Part shown: in pieces, positions 32,528-54,301 of the stretch
Position numbering within the stretch: position 1 is the stretch's first letter
Layout: every line of letters starts with the position of its first letter
Source: Mesostigma viride
Taxonomy: Eukaryota > Streptophyta > Mesostigmatophyceae > Mesostigmatales > Mesostigmataceae
Direction: 5' to 3'
Assembly: GCA_009746045.1 (NCBI GenBank)
Contig: RPFO01001063.1
Coordinates: forward strand, 62,001-126,000
DNA: 64,000 nt
Made by a program: the position numbers and the translations under genes
The notes under the pieces: generated by a model
Database searches by the model: none
The model's input: the letters and a program-made list of their open reading frames with translations, nothing else
What the model was told of the DNA's origin: nothing

Positions 32528-33947
32528 CTAATCTACGCTGCTGCTGTATTCCCTAGACTGGGGTTGCTGGGGTGGCAGGGGGCGCCTGCCATGGCTTTTG
32601 GTCGACGTGGATGACCGCCACCCTCCAGTATACCGGTTTCCCCCCCTTGCGGTCTCATTCCGGAGCTGGAGGTAGGTCGGCCATAGCTCCCGTCGCCGCT
32701 GTTGCTGTGCCAGGGTCAAGTCGTTGTCAAGCGTGTAGGAAGTCCTCGAGAGCTTCTTGCGGCATTTAAGAAGCGACAGCTTATCCGCCATGTACTTTAA
32801 GGTGAGGAGCAGGGGGGCCGGGCCAGCCTTACCCCGCGCGCAGGGATTAAGGCGGACAGCCGACATCCGCAGCTCACCAGTGAGTTGCATGGGGGTAAGA
32901 ATGTCGCGCTTAAATGCTATGGCAAGAGACTCCGAGTTCTCACCTGCCGGCTAGCTGGTCGAAGTGCTTGACGATGACGTTGTGGCTGCGCTAGGTGATC
33001 GAGGTCGGCCTCCTCGTGGAGGTCGAGCGTTTGTTGCTTGAGCTGTGCCGCGATGGTGGAGGCAGTGGAGGCTGGTGGTGTGATGCTTCAGCATGTCCGC
33101 CCAGGTCTGGGTGGGGGGAGCATCGTCGGCTGGGCCAGCAGATGCCGGCCGGCGATGTCCTTCACCGCCTGGGCGGTGCATGAGGCTTGGGGTGTTGTGC
33201 AGGCACTTGATGGCGATGGCGTTGTCCTTGAGGCGCTGGTCGATGTCGAGGAGCTGGTCGGTGATGGCGTCGGTGGTTTTGGAGGTGGCGGTGGCAGTGG
33301 TGGAAAGGTGAGGGAGCTCAGCCGCCAGCGTGCTGCCCATGGCTGCCACATCTGCGGCAAGGGGGGTCGCGTGCTGTGCAAGGACGGAGCTCCGTGAGGA
33401 TGGAGCGAAATGTGGTTTCGGTAAGGGTGGTGGGTGCGGAGGGCGGGACATCCCAGATATCTCGGCCTCGGTGCGCCCGACAGGAGGGAGCAGAGAGCGT
33501 ATAGCGCTGAAGGCGGGGGCGAGGGGTAACGTGAAGAATCAGTGTCTGCAATGGTTTGGACCAAATGCGGGGCGTGGGAGCCTTCCTCCGTGTTGAGGCG
33601 ATGCTGGCCGTGAAGGTGCCGGCACAGTTCCACAAGCGAAGCGTGCGAGCCGGAAAACACGTCATCCGGCATGAATTGGGTCCGGGGGTGCGTTGCCAAT
33701 AGCCGAGAGAGGCGACGTCGAAGTCGACCTCGTGCCAGCGCGGAAGGGATGTAGGGCGACTGCGTTTAGGCTCAGGCGATGCCGAGGGCGAGGCCGCGGG
33801 AGGAGCCGAGTAGACCACTAACGCTTGGTTAGTGTCACCGCTGCCTGCGAGGCCGGGAGGCGGAACTGCAGCCGGAGCTGCAGGCGTGATTGCATTGCTC
33901 ATCGCAGCCTCCAAACTGCGTTGCGTCGTGGAGCTTTTGCTCGTCAT
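32528..33947 (-). pseudogene. Non-LTR retrotransposon ORF1, frameshifted
   Basis: From ATG 33947 on the minus strand: MTSKSSTTQRSLEAAMSNAI, ALVVYSAPPAASPSASPEPK and PRWHEVDFDVASLGYWQ. Then in another frame comes MPDDVFSGSHASLVELCRHL, and in a third a likely coiled coil (TTDAITDQLLDIDQRLKDNA). The end, from 32890, encodes KAGPAPLLLTLKYMADKLSL and NDLTLAQQQRRRELWPTY, a pattern typical of the C-terminal domain of L1-type ORF1 proteins (RNA-binding nucleic-acid chaperones). TAG ends it at 32528. At least two frame changes make it non-functional. Related fragments lie at 50824-51160 and 55105-55440. The leader repeat lies directly upstream. Confidence 0.6.
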
Positions 33948-34515
33948 AATATTGCGTATTACCTTCGGAATAATATATCAGGGTGTGCGTCTAAGAAAGA
34001 CGAAGCGGTTGTGATATTCACGGCCGAATTTGGTGCCCAAACGTGAAAGTTATGAGCCCCGTCGTCAGCCATGGCAACATAGCGTGGCCCGTGGCTCGTG
34101 AGCTGAGCTACATCGCAACCATCTAGTCGCTTTACACGTAAGCCAGCCATAATTTCAATGCACAAGGATACACATTTCCATCACCATTCATCTTCATCAT
34201 CCTGAACGACTCGAACACGCGGACAAGATAACGGCAGGCTCGAGCTACCATGGTCCGGATTCTCCCGATTTCTGGCCTGCGCTGGTTGTCTCCTTGATGT
34301 AAGCCATCTAGATAGGTCTCGCGATGAATTATTGTCAGCCAACCATAATCCTGACGGAAAAACAAGACGTACTACGCATTTCCATGCACCTCCATTCATT
34401 CCCATCATCCTGAATGTTCACTCGACAAACGCGGATAAGCTAATTACAGGCCGGCTTGAGCTGCCATGGTCTGGATTCTCCCCATTTCTGACTTGCGCTG
34501 GTTGTCTCATTGATC
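33948..34515 (-). repeat. Leader repeats upstream of ORF1 (two modules)
   Basis: Two copies of the GAGACAACCAGCGCAGGCC module, starting at about 34515 and 34302 on the minus strand, precede ORF1. The sequence just before the ATG (TTCCGAAGGTAATACGCAAT) resembles that before the ORF1 fragment at 55440. Tandem leader modules are a known arrangement in L1-like elements; that this is the case here is inference. Confidence 0.55.
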
Positions 34516-34910
34516 GCACAGCGGAGCTCTTCCATGAATGTTGCCAGCGGTCTGAAGACTAGCTGGCTCTACGTGATCAAGGGTCAGCTAGCGCTGTGCC
34601 CCGTGTTCAATATCCACGCACCGGCCGGACACGGTCCTCGTACTGGCGGCCGCGCCTATTCCTTGTGTTCAGTCGCCCGTACGCTGGACAACGGTAAGCT
34701 ATACACTTATAGACATGAGGGCCCTGCATGTAGGGTTGGTTACATCTCACTTCTTTCGCCACTCAATCTTACACATACCTACTGTTTGATGTGACATACT
34801 GCCATTACAGTGGGACAGCTCGGATGAGGATTATATCCCCCGCTAGTGACTTAATGGTCGGGGCATGATGCAGGCGACATTTGTAACTTTCGTGTAATTA
34901 TTTCTCTAAT

Positions 34911-35321
34911 TAATTAATTAATTAATTAATTAGACTCGTGCTCCCGTTGGGGAGTCACGGAGCATTAACCCCGATGGATGGATGGATGGGTGCAAACATT
35001 CCTACCGGTCTAATCTATCTACATTGGCTACATACTACATCTACCTAACAGCATTCTAACTACAACATCTATCTAGGCAGCCGCACGCTGCCCGAGGGGG
35101 AGCTATCTGGCGTGCCTCCCGCGGGACTGCACACGCGGGCGCTTCCCTACTGGGGGGGGCTCATTGTCCTCTATGACCTGGGCCCACTTGGCCTTGTCCA
35201 TCATCTTCTTCCAAATCACGGAGAGGCCGAGGCCCCCCATGTCCTCTACTAGCTGTTCCTTGAAGGTGCGGGCCTTGCGGCGTCTAACATCACTAGGCCC
35301 GGCCCACGTCAGGAGGTGCCG
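34911..35321 (-). mobile_element. 5'-truncated LINE 3' end with target duplications
   Basis: The insertion is bordered by perfect 11-bp direct repeats ATTTCTCTAAT (34900-34910 and 35322-35332). It contains the end of an ORF2 (to TAG at 35103), a 3' UTR, the hairpin CTCCCCAACGGGAG (34941-34954, minus) and a TTAA-type tail (34911-34932). This is the signature of target-primed reverse transcription with 5' truncation. Confidence 0.8.
35103..35318 (-). pseudogene. LINE ORF2 C-terminus
   Basis: The frame reads LLTWAGPSDVRRRKARTFKE, QLVEDMGGLGLSVIWKKMMD, KAKWAQVIEDNE and a basic tail, ending with TAG. The pattern TFKEQL.ED...L......W...MDKAKWAQVI matches the conserved C-terminus that follows the reverse transcriptase in many non-LTR elements. 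The catalytic part is absent because the copy is truncated. Confidence 0.6.
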
Positions 35322-35332
35322 ATTTCTCTAAT

Positions 35333-36507
35333 GAGATTAGCATAGTACTCCGTGACATGCCCATGCGCATGACACGCAAGTACTTGATGTGACATGATGA
35401 AACACGCAGTGTGCAGACCTCAAAAAATTTAGAAACAATCACAATTGCTACCAGTTTCTTACAAGATGAAGCATCACCACCGAGTCCTGAGTCTGCGAGC
35501 AAAATTGAAATGGCGTGTCAGCCAGACGCTGCCTTAATCCATCCTCACGAATGCCCGGTAGCATCAGCTCATGCCAGCACTTGGCCCTTCTTGGATGCCA
35601 AGTGGAGCGCTCAGCTAGGCCGAAAGTCCTCGGAAGGATTCAATCGCACATTAAACATTCAAAACTGGCCTACGAGCATTATTGCGCTTTGAGGTGCCAA
35701 GCATGGCATAACTAGTCGATCTTAATGCTCCAACCTGGTTTCAGAAAAATGATCAACAGAAGGCGTCCAGCGCTCCAAAGCTCACGCCCGAAGCCCATCA
35801 TGGCATCCATGTAAGGCCAGTAGGAAGCAGCGACACCTGCATCAATGAGCCACCCAGCCCCTGTAGTTTATGGCCATGTCAAAGGGGCAACTTCAACTAG
35901 AAGAGTCATCCTTCTTGATAGGCTAGCATCGAGCCATCATCTGGTGCGTTCCTGGCACTCTGGCCCGGCCACCACTACCTCCTCAGACGTTCCCTCAGTC
36001 TTGTCCACCGCCCAGGTGGTGACAGCTGGCAGATGAGAGCCCTTCCCCTCTCACTGTGGCGGGAAATCGAATCACCGTTCCCGCGACCAACAGAGCAACG
36101 GAGTCTGCATTCCGCTGGCAGCCAGGATCATTTTAATGGGGGTGAGCGCTGGCCAAGGCAGGCCAGGGATCCCTATCACCAGCATTTCGTGAAGCACTAG
36201 GAATTTGCCTATTGAAGCCATCATATGGAGCCCAACATATCAAGCCTCGTACCATCCTAACCAGATTATGCCAGAAAATGGTACCAATGAGGCGTTCGGA
36301 GAACCGACCACAGGCCGACGTGTGAATTGAATCACCCCAAGCCGTCTGCCTATCTGGAGGCAGCGTCATGATTTGGTTGTTACTCTGTCCAACTGAACTT
36401 GAACACCGACCCCGTCCATCCATCCCAAGCCAGCCCCTAGGCTGAGCCATTTGCAAGTCACACCTTCTCCGCCTAGGCTGGTGGTGGTGGCCACCTTGTT
36501 GGTTATC
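35333..36507. other. No recognised gene
   Basis: I see no supported coding sequence or repeat here. It would be downstream of the Rxt3-type gene, so part may be its 3' UTR. Confidence 0.45.
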
Positions 36508-45444
<8,937 letters not shown>

Positions 45445-45455
45445 CTGCAGTTGTG

Positions 45456-45761
45456 GGGATGGATGGGTAGGTGGGTGGGTGGGTGGGTGGGTGGGTGGGT
45501 GGGTGGATGGATGGATGGATGGATGGATGGATGGATGGATGGATGGATGGATGGATGGATGGATGGATGGATGGATGGATGGATGGATGGATGGATGGAT
45601 GGATGGATGGATGGATGGATGGATGGATGGATGGATGGATGGATGGATGGATGGATGGATGGATGGATGGATGGATGGATGGATGGATGGATGGATGGAT
45701 GGATGGATGGATGGATGGATGGATGGATGGATGGATGGATGGATGGATGGATGGATGGATG
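45456..45761 (+). repeat. GGTG then GGAT tetranucleotide array
   Basis: About 11 GGTG units followed by about 64 GGAT units directly upstream (on the minus strand) of the exon 1 acceptor of the Rxt3-type gene. Confidence 0.96.
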
Positions 45762-46646
45762 GGCGGGGCGTAGGGGGGAGAGACCCAGGGCCGTAGGGAG
45801 ATGATGGTTCATGACGCAGAAGGCATGGCTTTGTTAGCGATAGAAATACTGGCGGTAGTAAAACCAGGAGTGATAGCTAGAGCAGCAGTAGTAAGATTAG
45901 TTCAAATATGATCCTTGTACATGTGCTTGTACTCAATGTGTCCTTATGCTTGCCCTGGTACAAGTACTCGTGAGGATACCTGTAATCGAAAGTACTTTTA
46001 ATTTCATAAACTCATGAACCTTACCCTGCACATGGCTGTTGTGGAATTATCAACCATAACCATGCTGAGCCACGACAGGCCCATGGCCTGGCCACCCAAC
46101 GGCTAGGGAAGCCCATGGCCTAGCCACCAAATGGAAGCACACAATTGGATATCCCCCACCCAAGCAAATCCCTGTGCAGCCCCCTCACCCCACCCCACGC
46201 CCCACCCTCACGCAAATCTGTACAATCCTAGTCCGAAGGTAAGATAAGCACATAAAGGCAGAGGAGGGGGCAGCAGATAAAGACACACACCTTGGCTTGA
46301 TCTGTTCCAGCCGCAGAAGGGTCGTCGTAATGAGGAGAGATAACAAAGGGAGGGGGGATGACGATGGGCCACCGTTGAGAGGTGGGATGGATCCCAGGAG
46401 CGCCCGCACCAGGGGAAAGTTGCACACCCGCGCAGACAGAGAAGAAACATGCGCACATACAGAGAAGATAAATAATTCAGCAATCCACCTTACCCCTTAT
46501 CTTGAAGGGAGGAACGGCAAATCGACTCTAGTGCCGTTCCGTCCAAAAGAAACGATGCTTGGGAGCACTACATTCTGATGGCATGAGGTTTTGCAGCACA
46601 ACCTTGGTAGAACTAGTACTACTGCTACTGCTACAACAACAACTAC

Positions 46647-46679
<33 letters not shown>

Positions 46680-47398
46680 CTAGTACTACTACTACTACTC
46701 CTAGTACTCCTAGTACTACTACTACTACTATTACTACTATTACTACTACCACCACCACCTACTACCACTATTACTGCTACTAGTACTAGTAGTAGTACTA
46801 CTACTATTAAAACACTAGTACAAGTATTACTAATGTACTAGGCAGACCAAGTAGTACCAGCACTACGAGGTCGTAGCAGCTGGAATGAACAACGGCCTTA
46901 CCTAGTGCGCCCGGCATCAATAAATAATCATACAATTGTTGTTTGCCCTTATACTATTATGTATTGGGTGCCCCCTGAGTGCCTGTGTGTGACTGGCCAC
47001 GTCACCGTATGATCCTCTCCCAATCCAAAATAGCACTTTCTATGCAGAAGACGAAAAAAGGGCGCACCATGACTCTCACGACCTGCCCTGTGATATATTA
47101 TTTGCAGGCCGCAACATACTCATTGGACTAAAAACCACTTTTTAGATGTTTAAACGGGCCATCCAAGCAAGGCATTGTATAACATACGCCCAACGTCAAA
47201 GCAAATGTATGTAGATCGTGTCGAACAGGTGAAGTAATTAACAAGAAACAGAACAGCGAACTCTGCCCAGCACAGATCCGCAACATCAACAAAACCACAC
47301 CATTGAGAATGTTAAAGGGCAAAGCAAGGCACGAATTGGGAACCCACAGCATATCTTGAACCAGGATTGGTTCTTTCCGCACACTTTGAACCGGAAAG
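45762..47398. other. No confirmed gene; ACT trinucleotide tract
   Basis: Upstream exons of the Rxt3-type gene are expected here on the minus strand. One weak candidate ends before GTGTGTG at about 46288. An imperfect ACT/TAC tract with CTAG variants runs from 46606 to 46806. A short repeat of GCCCATGGCCT occurs near 46080-46130. Nothing else is supported. Confidence 0.45.
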
Positions 47399-48334
47399 TC
47401 AAATATTCGCAAAAACCGACTTCCGACTTTGTATAGGCCTACCAGCAGAAAATTCAGCGCACTGATTTGGAGAGAGCATTCTAATTCTGAGCGTTTGCAT
47501 AGGCTTGTATGCAGAGGCGTGTGGGCTAGATGGGTACCATCTAGCAGGACCAGCTGTAACGGTATGTGCTGGCAGCTGTGTTAGCAAGAATTCGCCATCG
47601 ATGCTCCTGTGCAAGGGTTGCTGTAGATGCACACCATCAAAAAGGAGAAAGAAAAAGTGACTTCCGAAAATAGCCATCCGGAATCTGAAACCGCAGGAAA
47701 AGCAGTCTATTGAAAAGCAATCCAAAGTTAAAAGCCGCAGGGCGAAATCTCCTGAGTTCCACAGCAATTTGCACTCGGCAGGAATTGCCGGCCATGAGCG
47801 GCACAGAACTCACTTGAAAAACTACCGTTCCGACGCAGAGAACATGGAACACCGAACATGCCTGCTGACAACTTACCCTTCGGCGCCGTCTTTGCCTTTC
47901 CTGGCGCTTCGAGCTCCGATGCCAGTTCGAGGACGAAGCAGCCGTTTGCCGCGCTCGCCCATGGGAACCACCATCCCCCGAGAATCCTCCCCTCTGTCAT
48001 CTTTTCCAGATCTCTCGTCTTTCACCTTGCCCTTTTGACTGTCACCTCCCCTGGGCGCTGCAGCGAAATCTTTGCCCCGACCGACGAACGGCTTGCCGTC
48101 GTCGTCTCCATCCTCGGCGTCACCGCCGGCCATGTACGGGGCAGTGCCCTCCCGTTCGTTCCTGTTCCCACCGTAATCAGCGGCCTCGCCACGGCCGGCG
48201 TCACCGCCAAACCCATCAACGCCAGAATTTGGAGGCCAGTTCCTGTTGGTGCGTGGCACTTTCGATTGTCGGGCATTTACCGTCTCATCCGCTTGATCAA
48301 TTCCGGCGTCGGGGGCCGGACGTTTCGTCGACAT
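47399..48334 (-). CDS. Unknown two-exon protein, basic and acidic-rich
   Basis: The model is complement(join(47399..47684, 47877..48334)), 247 residues. Exon 1 starts MSTKRPAPDAGIDQADETVN and is rich in Gly, Asp, Arg and Lys (nuclear-localisation-like KVPRTNRNW; KGKVKDERSGKDDRGEDSRG). It ends before a strong donor GTAAGT. Exon 2 after TTTCAG keeps phase and encodes FRMAIFGSHFFFLLFDGVHL, SIDGEFLLTQLPAHTVTAGP and MLSPNQCAEFSAGRPIQSRK to TGA. No known domain is recognised. Exon 1 is well supported by composition; the acceptor choice is less certain. Confidence 0.45.
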
Positions 48335-50823
48335 TGTGACCCCAGACGCGGACCCGTACGCGAGCAGTGCAGTCTAAAACGTCAATGTCGGCAGAACTGT
48401 GCTTAAACTGCACAGTGGCTATTGCGTTCTCTCGCGACGGCTCATGGTTCCCAGCGCGCTTGGCTGCAGCCCAACCCGAGCATTCCGAGCACGAAAAACT
48501 AAATCCCAGTCAGCCACATTGGCTCCGAAACGAGTTTATAAAAAAAAAGGAGGCCCGTTATGCACGCCAGCGGACGTCGCAAACAAAGTCGTGCCAACAA
48601 TGCATCAGCCGGGGGGCGTCGCCTCACGCCTGCCTCACCTTCGCTCGCGCCTATGGCTGTCTGTATTTTAGTGTCGCACGTTGGTTTCACTTGGTTGTCG
48701 CGCTCCAGCAAGTCCTGACGTCGACATCTGGTCTGCTAGTATGAATTTGGTGAAAGTGGCTTTACGCTACGGACTACGGCGATAGACCGCCAGTGCAGGC
48801 CAGTGCCATACGACTGCCCTGACTCAGGCTGCCCTGAGAAGATGCCGCGCGCCGGTCGCCATGGCCGACCTACATCAGGGAAGAAGACGGCGTGCACGTG
48901 TCAACCCGTTAACTTGCAGGGTAAAGACTGTATGACATAAGGCCCTAATCAGGGCTAATAGGTCCCCTAAACAGTGCTAACGCTTGGTTAACGATATTCT
49001 TATTGGTTATTAAAAAATAGTTAAAATACCCATTTACCAGGAAAGTTCACAACGAGATGTATTCTAGCGATCGATCGCACGCCAAGTAGCCTCGATGGAG
49101 TGGCATACTGTAGGAGGATAGCACATTACCAGATACGAGTCATACGACATGGATACTTCCCGGGTGCACGTCGACGTGGCCCCCGCCCCGCGCCTGGCCG
49201 GACTCGCAACACGGACCAGCGGTACTGTACTGTACAGTACTGTAGTCTCCTCGAGTGCTTGGTGCAGGATGTATGGAGTATGGACCTGGACGTGTGGGGT
49301 GGGCCGGGGGGGCCATGGGTCTGTTTGGTGGCCGGTCAAAGCACAAGGGGTCAGGGTATGTACTTTTTCACGTACAACGTGCATTCCGGAAAACGACGAC
49401 CTGGCCATGGCGGCTTGCGCCCACGCATGGCATTTACGTTTTCGTTCGAATTTTCTGACCAAACTCAGGAAATTGATTTTATACGTCCTAAAGATCATAC
49501 AGGCCAATTTTTTGGTTCGCGGGAATGTCATTTGATAGGTGTCGGCAGCGTTCTTGCTGGAAAAAAAACTGCGATCAGGCCGGACGATAGAAACGTTGAC
49601 AGCAATACCTTTCCGGCGTATTTTAAAGGATATATCGGTTTATTTTTACATTTTATGATGATTTGTAGCCGTGAACGCGCAAGGGTGGCCAGAAATCGTC
49701 GAATCTAGCGACCATGCTGCACAACTTTGGTGTGCCGCAATGCGCCATTTTGCGGCCACCGCCAGGGCCAAGGTAATGCCAGCCATGCCAGGTAAAGCTG
49801 AGTTATCGTTTTCTTGTCGATGTATGACGTTTATGTATACTTTCTAGCTTGTGTAGCACATTCTTTCTTCATTATTCATGCTCTTTCTTGACCATGGCCT
49901 GGCCCCTTCCTAAAACACAATTCTTAGATGCTTCCCTCAGTCAGTTGACCTGCCATAGTGTGATGGTGATAAGTTTTAGAGGCTGTATGGGTTTGAATAC
50001 CTCCATATATGTTTGTTATACATTTCCCACACACATATTGCATGAGTGTGAGGCAGTTGGCTGGTCTCTGTGGCATCATCAAGCATGTAACCGGTGAGTA
50101 GAAGCTTCCCATTGTCAGCATGTGCCACCAGGTGTGCTGGCCATCACCTGGCAAGATATAGCAGCTTAGGCCTAGTTTATCCTTGCTAGGGCAAACTGAA
50201 ATAGGCTTAAAATCACTAGTTTGTTGGTGGCTGCCTCCTAGAATGCATGCCTTGCGTAGGGTATCCGTACCACGTTACCTACGTGCATGGACAAGGTGGC
50301 ACCTGCACATAGGTGCCATGTAAGGGCAGTGTGATGATGCAGTTATGTTTCCCCATTATTGTGGAAGGGAAATGTATTGTATGACATGGTTGGTGGCCTT
50401 ATTAGTAGGTAGAATGCCCACCCCTACCCCCTTGGTTGCTTTTTACCAACGGTACCCCTATGGGCTGTACTGGGTGTAACTGCTGGTATACCCAACCAAA
50501 TGATGACCCCAATGGCTCAAACTGTTCAGCAACTAATTGTTTATCATCCCTGAAGTGGTAGGTGCCTAGCTCTTATAACATAATTCAAAATGCACATTCT
50601 ACCAAAAATGAAAACGCGCGTCTTGACCCCCCTGACTTTGACGGCAGTTATACATGGCCTACCCTGCATATATGTAAGGTACCCTGCATCTATCATTCTC
50701 AAAGAATATATGTAAGGTTGTGATATACCAACCCGAAGGGCAACTCATGGACATGCTTGGCCCCCAAGGACAGCCATTGGATATGGGTGGGTTGGATGGC
50801 ATCTGGTTTGCAAAATTGTGAAG
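48335..50823. other. No recognised gene
   Basis: A long frame at 49100-49708 has no recognisable motif and poor codon character. A short self-complementary word GGTACTGTACTGTACAGTAC lies near 49220. Nothing else is supported. Confidence 0.45.
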
Positions 50824-51160
50824 TTACAGCCGATGCATCGGCAGTATTTCTGCCCATTTAGGGATTAAGGTGGTGGTGAGGGGCTGGGGGGGCCAGAGCT
50901 CCTCGATGGAGCGGCCAAGGAGGGAGAAGAGGGCGTGTATCTGAAGGTGGTGGCGGCGGAGGGTGAGGATGGAGTCGAGGTTGTAGGCGAGCCTCTGGAA
51001 AGCATCGACGAGGCGACCTTGGTGGAAGAGCTGCTTGCACAGTTCAAGAAGCGAGGCATACGATCCGCAGAACACGTAGCTCAGGATCTTGTCGTGGTTT
51101 AGCTTGGAGTTGGTGGCCGAGAGTTTGCTCAGTTGGCCAAGAGTTTGCTCACTTGACAGC
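50824..51160 (-). pseudogene. Non-LTR ORF1 fragment
   Basis: Minus strand: YWLSSEQTLGQLSKLSATNS, KLNHDKILSYVFCGSYASLL, ELCKQLFHQGRLVDAFQRLA and ALFSLLGRSIEELWPP. The FCGSYASLLELCKQLF part matches FSGSHASLVELCRHLH of the ORF1 pseudogene at 32528-33947. Both ends are missing. Confidence 0.55.
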
Positions 51161-51236
51161 CAGTATTCTGACTTAGTGTGAAATCAATGGAATAATATCA
51201 CGTACCTCCCCGCAAATGTTCCCCAAAGTAAAGTGT

Positions 51237-51264
<28 letters not shown>
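51237..51264 (+). repeat. Poly-C run (28)
   Basis: Uninterrupted C run, followed by further C-rich sequence. Confidence 0.97.
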
Positions 51265-51267
<3 letters not shown>

Positions 51268-53463
51268 CTCCTGCCCCCCACGCTGCCTCACCCTAGCCAG
51301 GTATGGTTTCTAGCCACTTGTGCACGAAGCTTTGACATGTAGTTTCCACAGAAAAACGATGCAAATTGTAGCCATGACATGCACCATAATAATTATAAAT
51401 CGTTAAGGGGACGGTCCCGGCGCGAATATTTTGGCGCCGAAAAATTCGCGGTACCCGTCCGTACCGTGAAAAAGTGGTGCACGGGGCGCGCACCCCTACC
51501 GGAGCTGGCCATGGCGACGTGCTTTCAGGCAGAGTAGAAAAAGATAGCTCGCGGAATGCAGAGAAACTGAGCGAATCTTAAAGACGATGAGTAAATGATA
51601 CTACTTCGCAGCGGAGTTCGCGTTTTTTGCAGTGTCGATGATTTTATTGATGACCATCGCCACGGGGGTCCAATCTGATGTTTTCGTCGAGAGGAATAAA
51701 TTAGAATGCACGCTGGCGGCGGTGATTGTCAGGTTTTATGGGCTTTACCTAGCGTCAAGGATGCGTTTAAATCGTTATTGGTAAAGCTTTAAAAAAATTG
51801 CTGGGTTTCGGCAAGATTTCCGTCATGATCGGTAAGACACTCTCCAGGCTCGCGGGATGCGCGTCTTATTATTCCATGGAAGGTTGTTCTTTCTTGCGCC
51901 GCTGGGCGAAGGACAATTCCGGTAATGGTACGATCGTGTGATCAACGTGACCCTATGAATGTTTCGCTTCCTTTATGGGTAATTATCAACGCAAGTTTTC
52001 GGCTTCTTTCCGTGCAGTTAGCGCCAGGTATCATGCCATTCCGTGCTGCGCATCGCCAGATTCCTGGCACCTTTCAGTGGTTTTTATGTGCGTTGCATGG
52101 CTGGGATGTGTCAAAGCGTGACCGTGGCATATCGTCAAGTTGTCAGGGATTTGCTGAGTGGTTTCTTGGAAGGAGATTGCTAACAGCACTCAGTTTTGTG
52201 TGAATATTGACGCGGCCTTTCTTAGCAGAGGCTTCATTGTGGTTAGAGGCTCACAAGCTTGAGTTTGTTTCTTGGCAAACAATTGCGCTGGAAAGAAAGG
52301 TGGCAGTGGTTTTTCTGAGGGGCATACTGCATGGGTGGAACTGCGCGTAGGTAGGGGTTATCGTTGTCTTGTTGGCCTTTCTCCCACTAAAATGGGAGAG
52401 CCCTAATTCATATGCTAGCAAGGCAAGGTAACCATGGTAAGAAGCCTTGGCAAGCAGCATGTATGATAATTCTGCTTTCTCTGTGGACTGTCTGTTGTTA
52501 CCCTTGTTGGGCAATTAGTGGATATGGCTTTCTAGGGTGTGTTTGAGCTTGGTTTTGGGATGATGCCCACACCATAAACCTGGAATATGCTTTAGAAGAG
52601 TTGGCTAGGCATGTAGAGCTACCTGCCTCATTGTTGTGCACACACGCAACAGGTTGCCCGTGTCGAGGTAAGGCAAGGGCACATGACGTGCCCAGCCACC
52701 TCCTTGTACATTGTGGTCGAATTGGGCATGGTCAGGAGCCTTTTGGATGGCATAGGAAGTGTTAGTGTGCCTTAATACTCACTAATACCTTCCTTAGCGT
52801 CTGCACAGGTGGCCAACTGCCAAAATTAATAACTGCTACAGCTGAGCTCAGAATGCCACCAAACTTTGACAGTGCCTTCTATGGTCATGACAGAATTTGA
52901 CTTGTGCTTTTCAGGCCTAATTGATGTGTTATGAGTGTGTATGGGGACGCCCCGCCTAAAAAAGCGTATTTTTGGCCCAAAAATTAATAACTCAAAGGGA
53001 TGTGCTGATTTTGTTGATCCAATTAGGTAGAAACAATGTCCCATGACATTTTTATATGGGTTGTGCTTTTTTCATGCAACTGGTTCTCCCACTGTTCTGG
53101 GCAAGATGTGCCACATGTGGACAGCGTTTTTTTCTATTTTTAGCTCATAGCCGGTGTATGGCTGGGGGTAGTACCCCCAACAAGTGGTGGTATGCATGCC
53201 CAAACATCATGTTTATGGTCCCCAAACATCATTCAGTGGTTGTCAGTTGCATTTCTGTAGTTATTAGGGGGGGTAAGTTTTGATATATTTCTATGGGACC
53301 CTCCCCTTAAGACGTCAGTTCCACTAAAAATCATGAAAGTTCATTAAGACCGCAGCTCCACTACGTTAGTTTTAGTCGTTACACTACCAATGTCACAATC
53401 TAACGAAGAACGCCCATGAGATGAAGCCCAACAAGGCGATTAAGGTTCAAGCTAGGCTCGGCT
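51265..53463. other. No recognised gene
   Basis: Short frames only. GCGCGAATATTTTGGCGCCG near 51420 is partly self-complementary. I see no supported feature. Confidence 0.45.
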
Positions 53464-53702
53464 GTGCCTCCCATTCCGCCTATGCCCATGCCCATGCCTA
53501 TGCCACCACCCATGCCAGCCATGCCCATGCCGCCGCCCATGCCCATGCCACCACCGCCCATGCCAGCCATGCCCATGCCGCCGCCCATGCCACCGCCGCC
53601 CAGCCCCATGCCCATCCCACCGCCGCCCATGCCAGCCATGCCCATTCCCAGCCCCATGCCACCGCCCATGCCAGCCATGCCCATGCCCATGCCCATGCCC
53701 AC

Positions 53703-53769
<67 letters not shown>

Positions 53770-53798
53770 CCACCGCCCATGCCCATGCCCATGCCACC

Positions 53799-53862
<64 letters not shown>

Positions 53863-53865
53863 GGT
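53464..53865. repeat. CCCATG hexanucleotide array, possibly coding
   Basis: About 60 CCCATG units with three-base variants (CCACCG, CCAGCC). The plus frame gives Met-Pro repeats and the minus frame Met-Gly repeats (53996-53400), both with flanking open sequence. Variable bases are synonymous in both frames, so coding strand cannot be chosen. The right flank contains GCTCATAACTTTTACATCCG, which is related in inverse to 34020-34057 of the leader repeat. Confidence 0.85.
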
Positions 53866-54301
53866 TTACGGTGTGACGAGCTATGGATGCCGAGAATGCT
53901 CATAACTTTTACATCCGGGCATGAAATTTGGTCGGGTAAATTGCAGTAGACGCGCCTTTTGATGACGAACACGATTATATAATTTGCGGCCGCCATCGCC
54001 CAAGATTTAGCGCAATATCATAAAACGCAGCACAGGCAGGGTTCGTATTTTCCGGAAACTAGCCATGGCGTAATCACCGTCAGCCGCCTCCCATTCCCCC
54101 GCCGACGGGGAGGACTCAGCGCCTCACACCATTACGCAACTAGTCGACGCTGTGGACACCATTGCGACACAGCCACCGGCCAACGCGGCAGCCATTACCG
54201 CCTCCTCCAAGCGGCTTAAAGAATACATGACCGCTAAAGACGGCTTAAAGAATGCATGACCGCTATATACCGCAAAACGAAAGTCCGCAGCAGGCAGCCT
54301 G

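Noticed and set aside
49100-49708. 202-codon open frame
   Set aside because: Composition is not protein-like, no motif is present, and overlapping frames of similar length exist on both strands.
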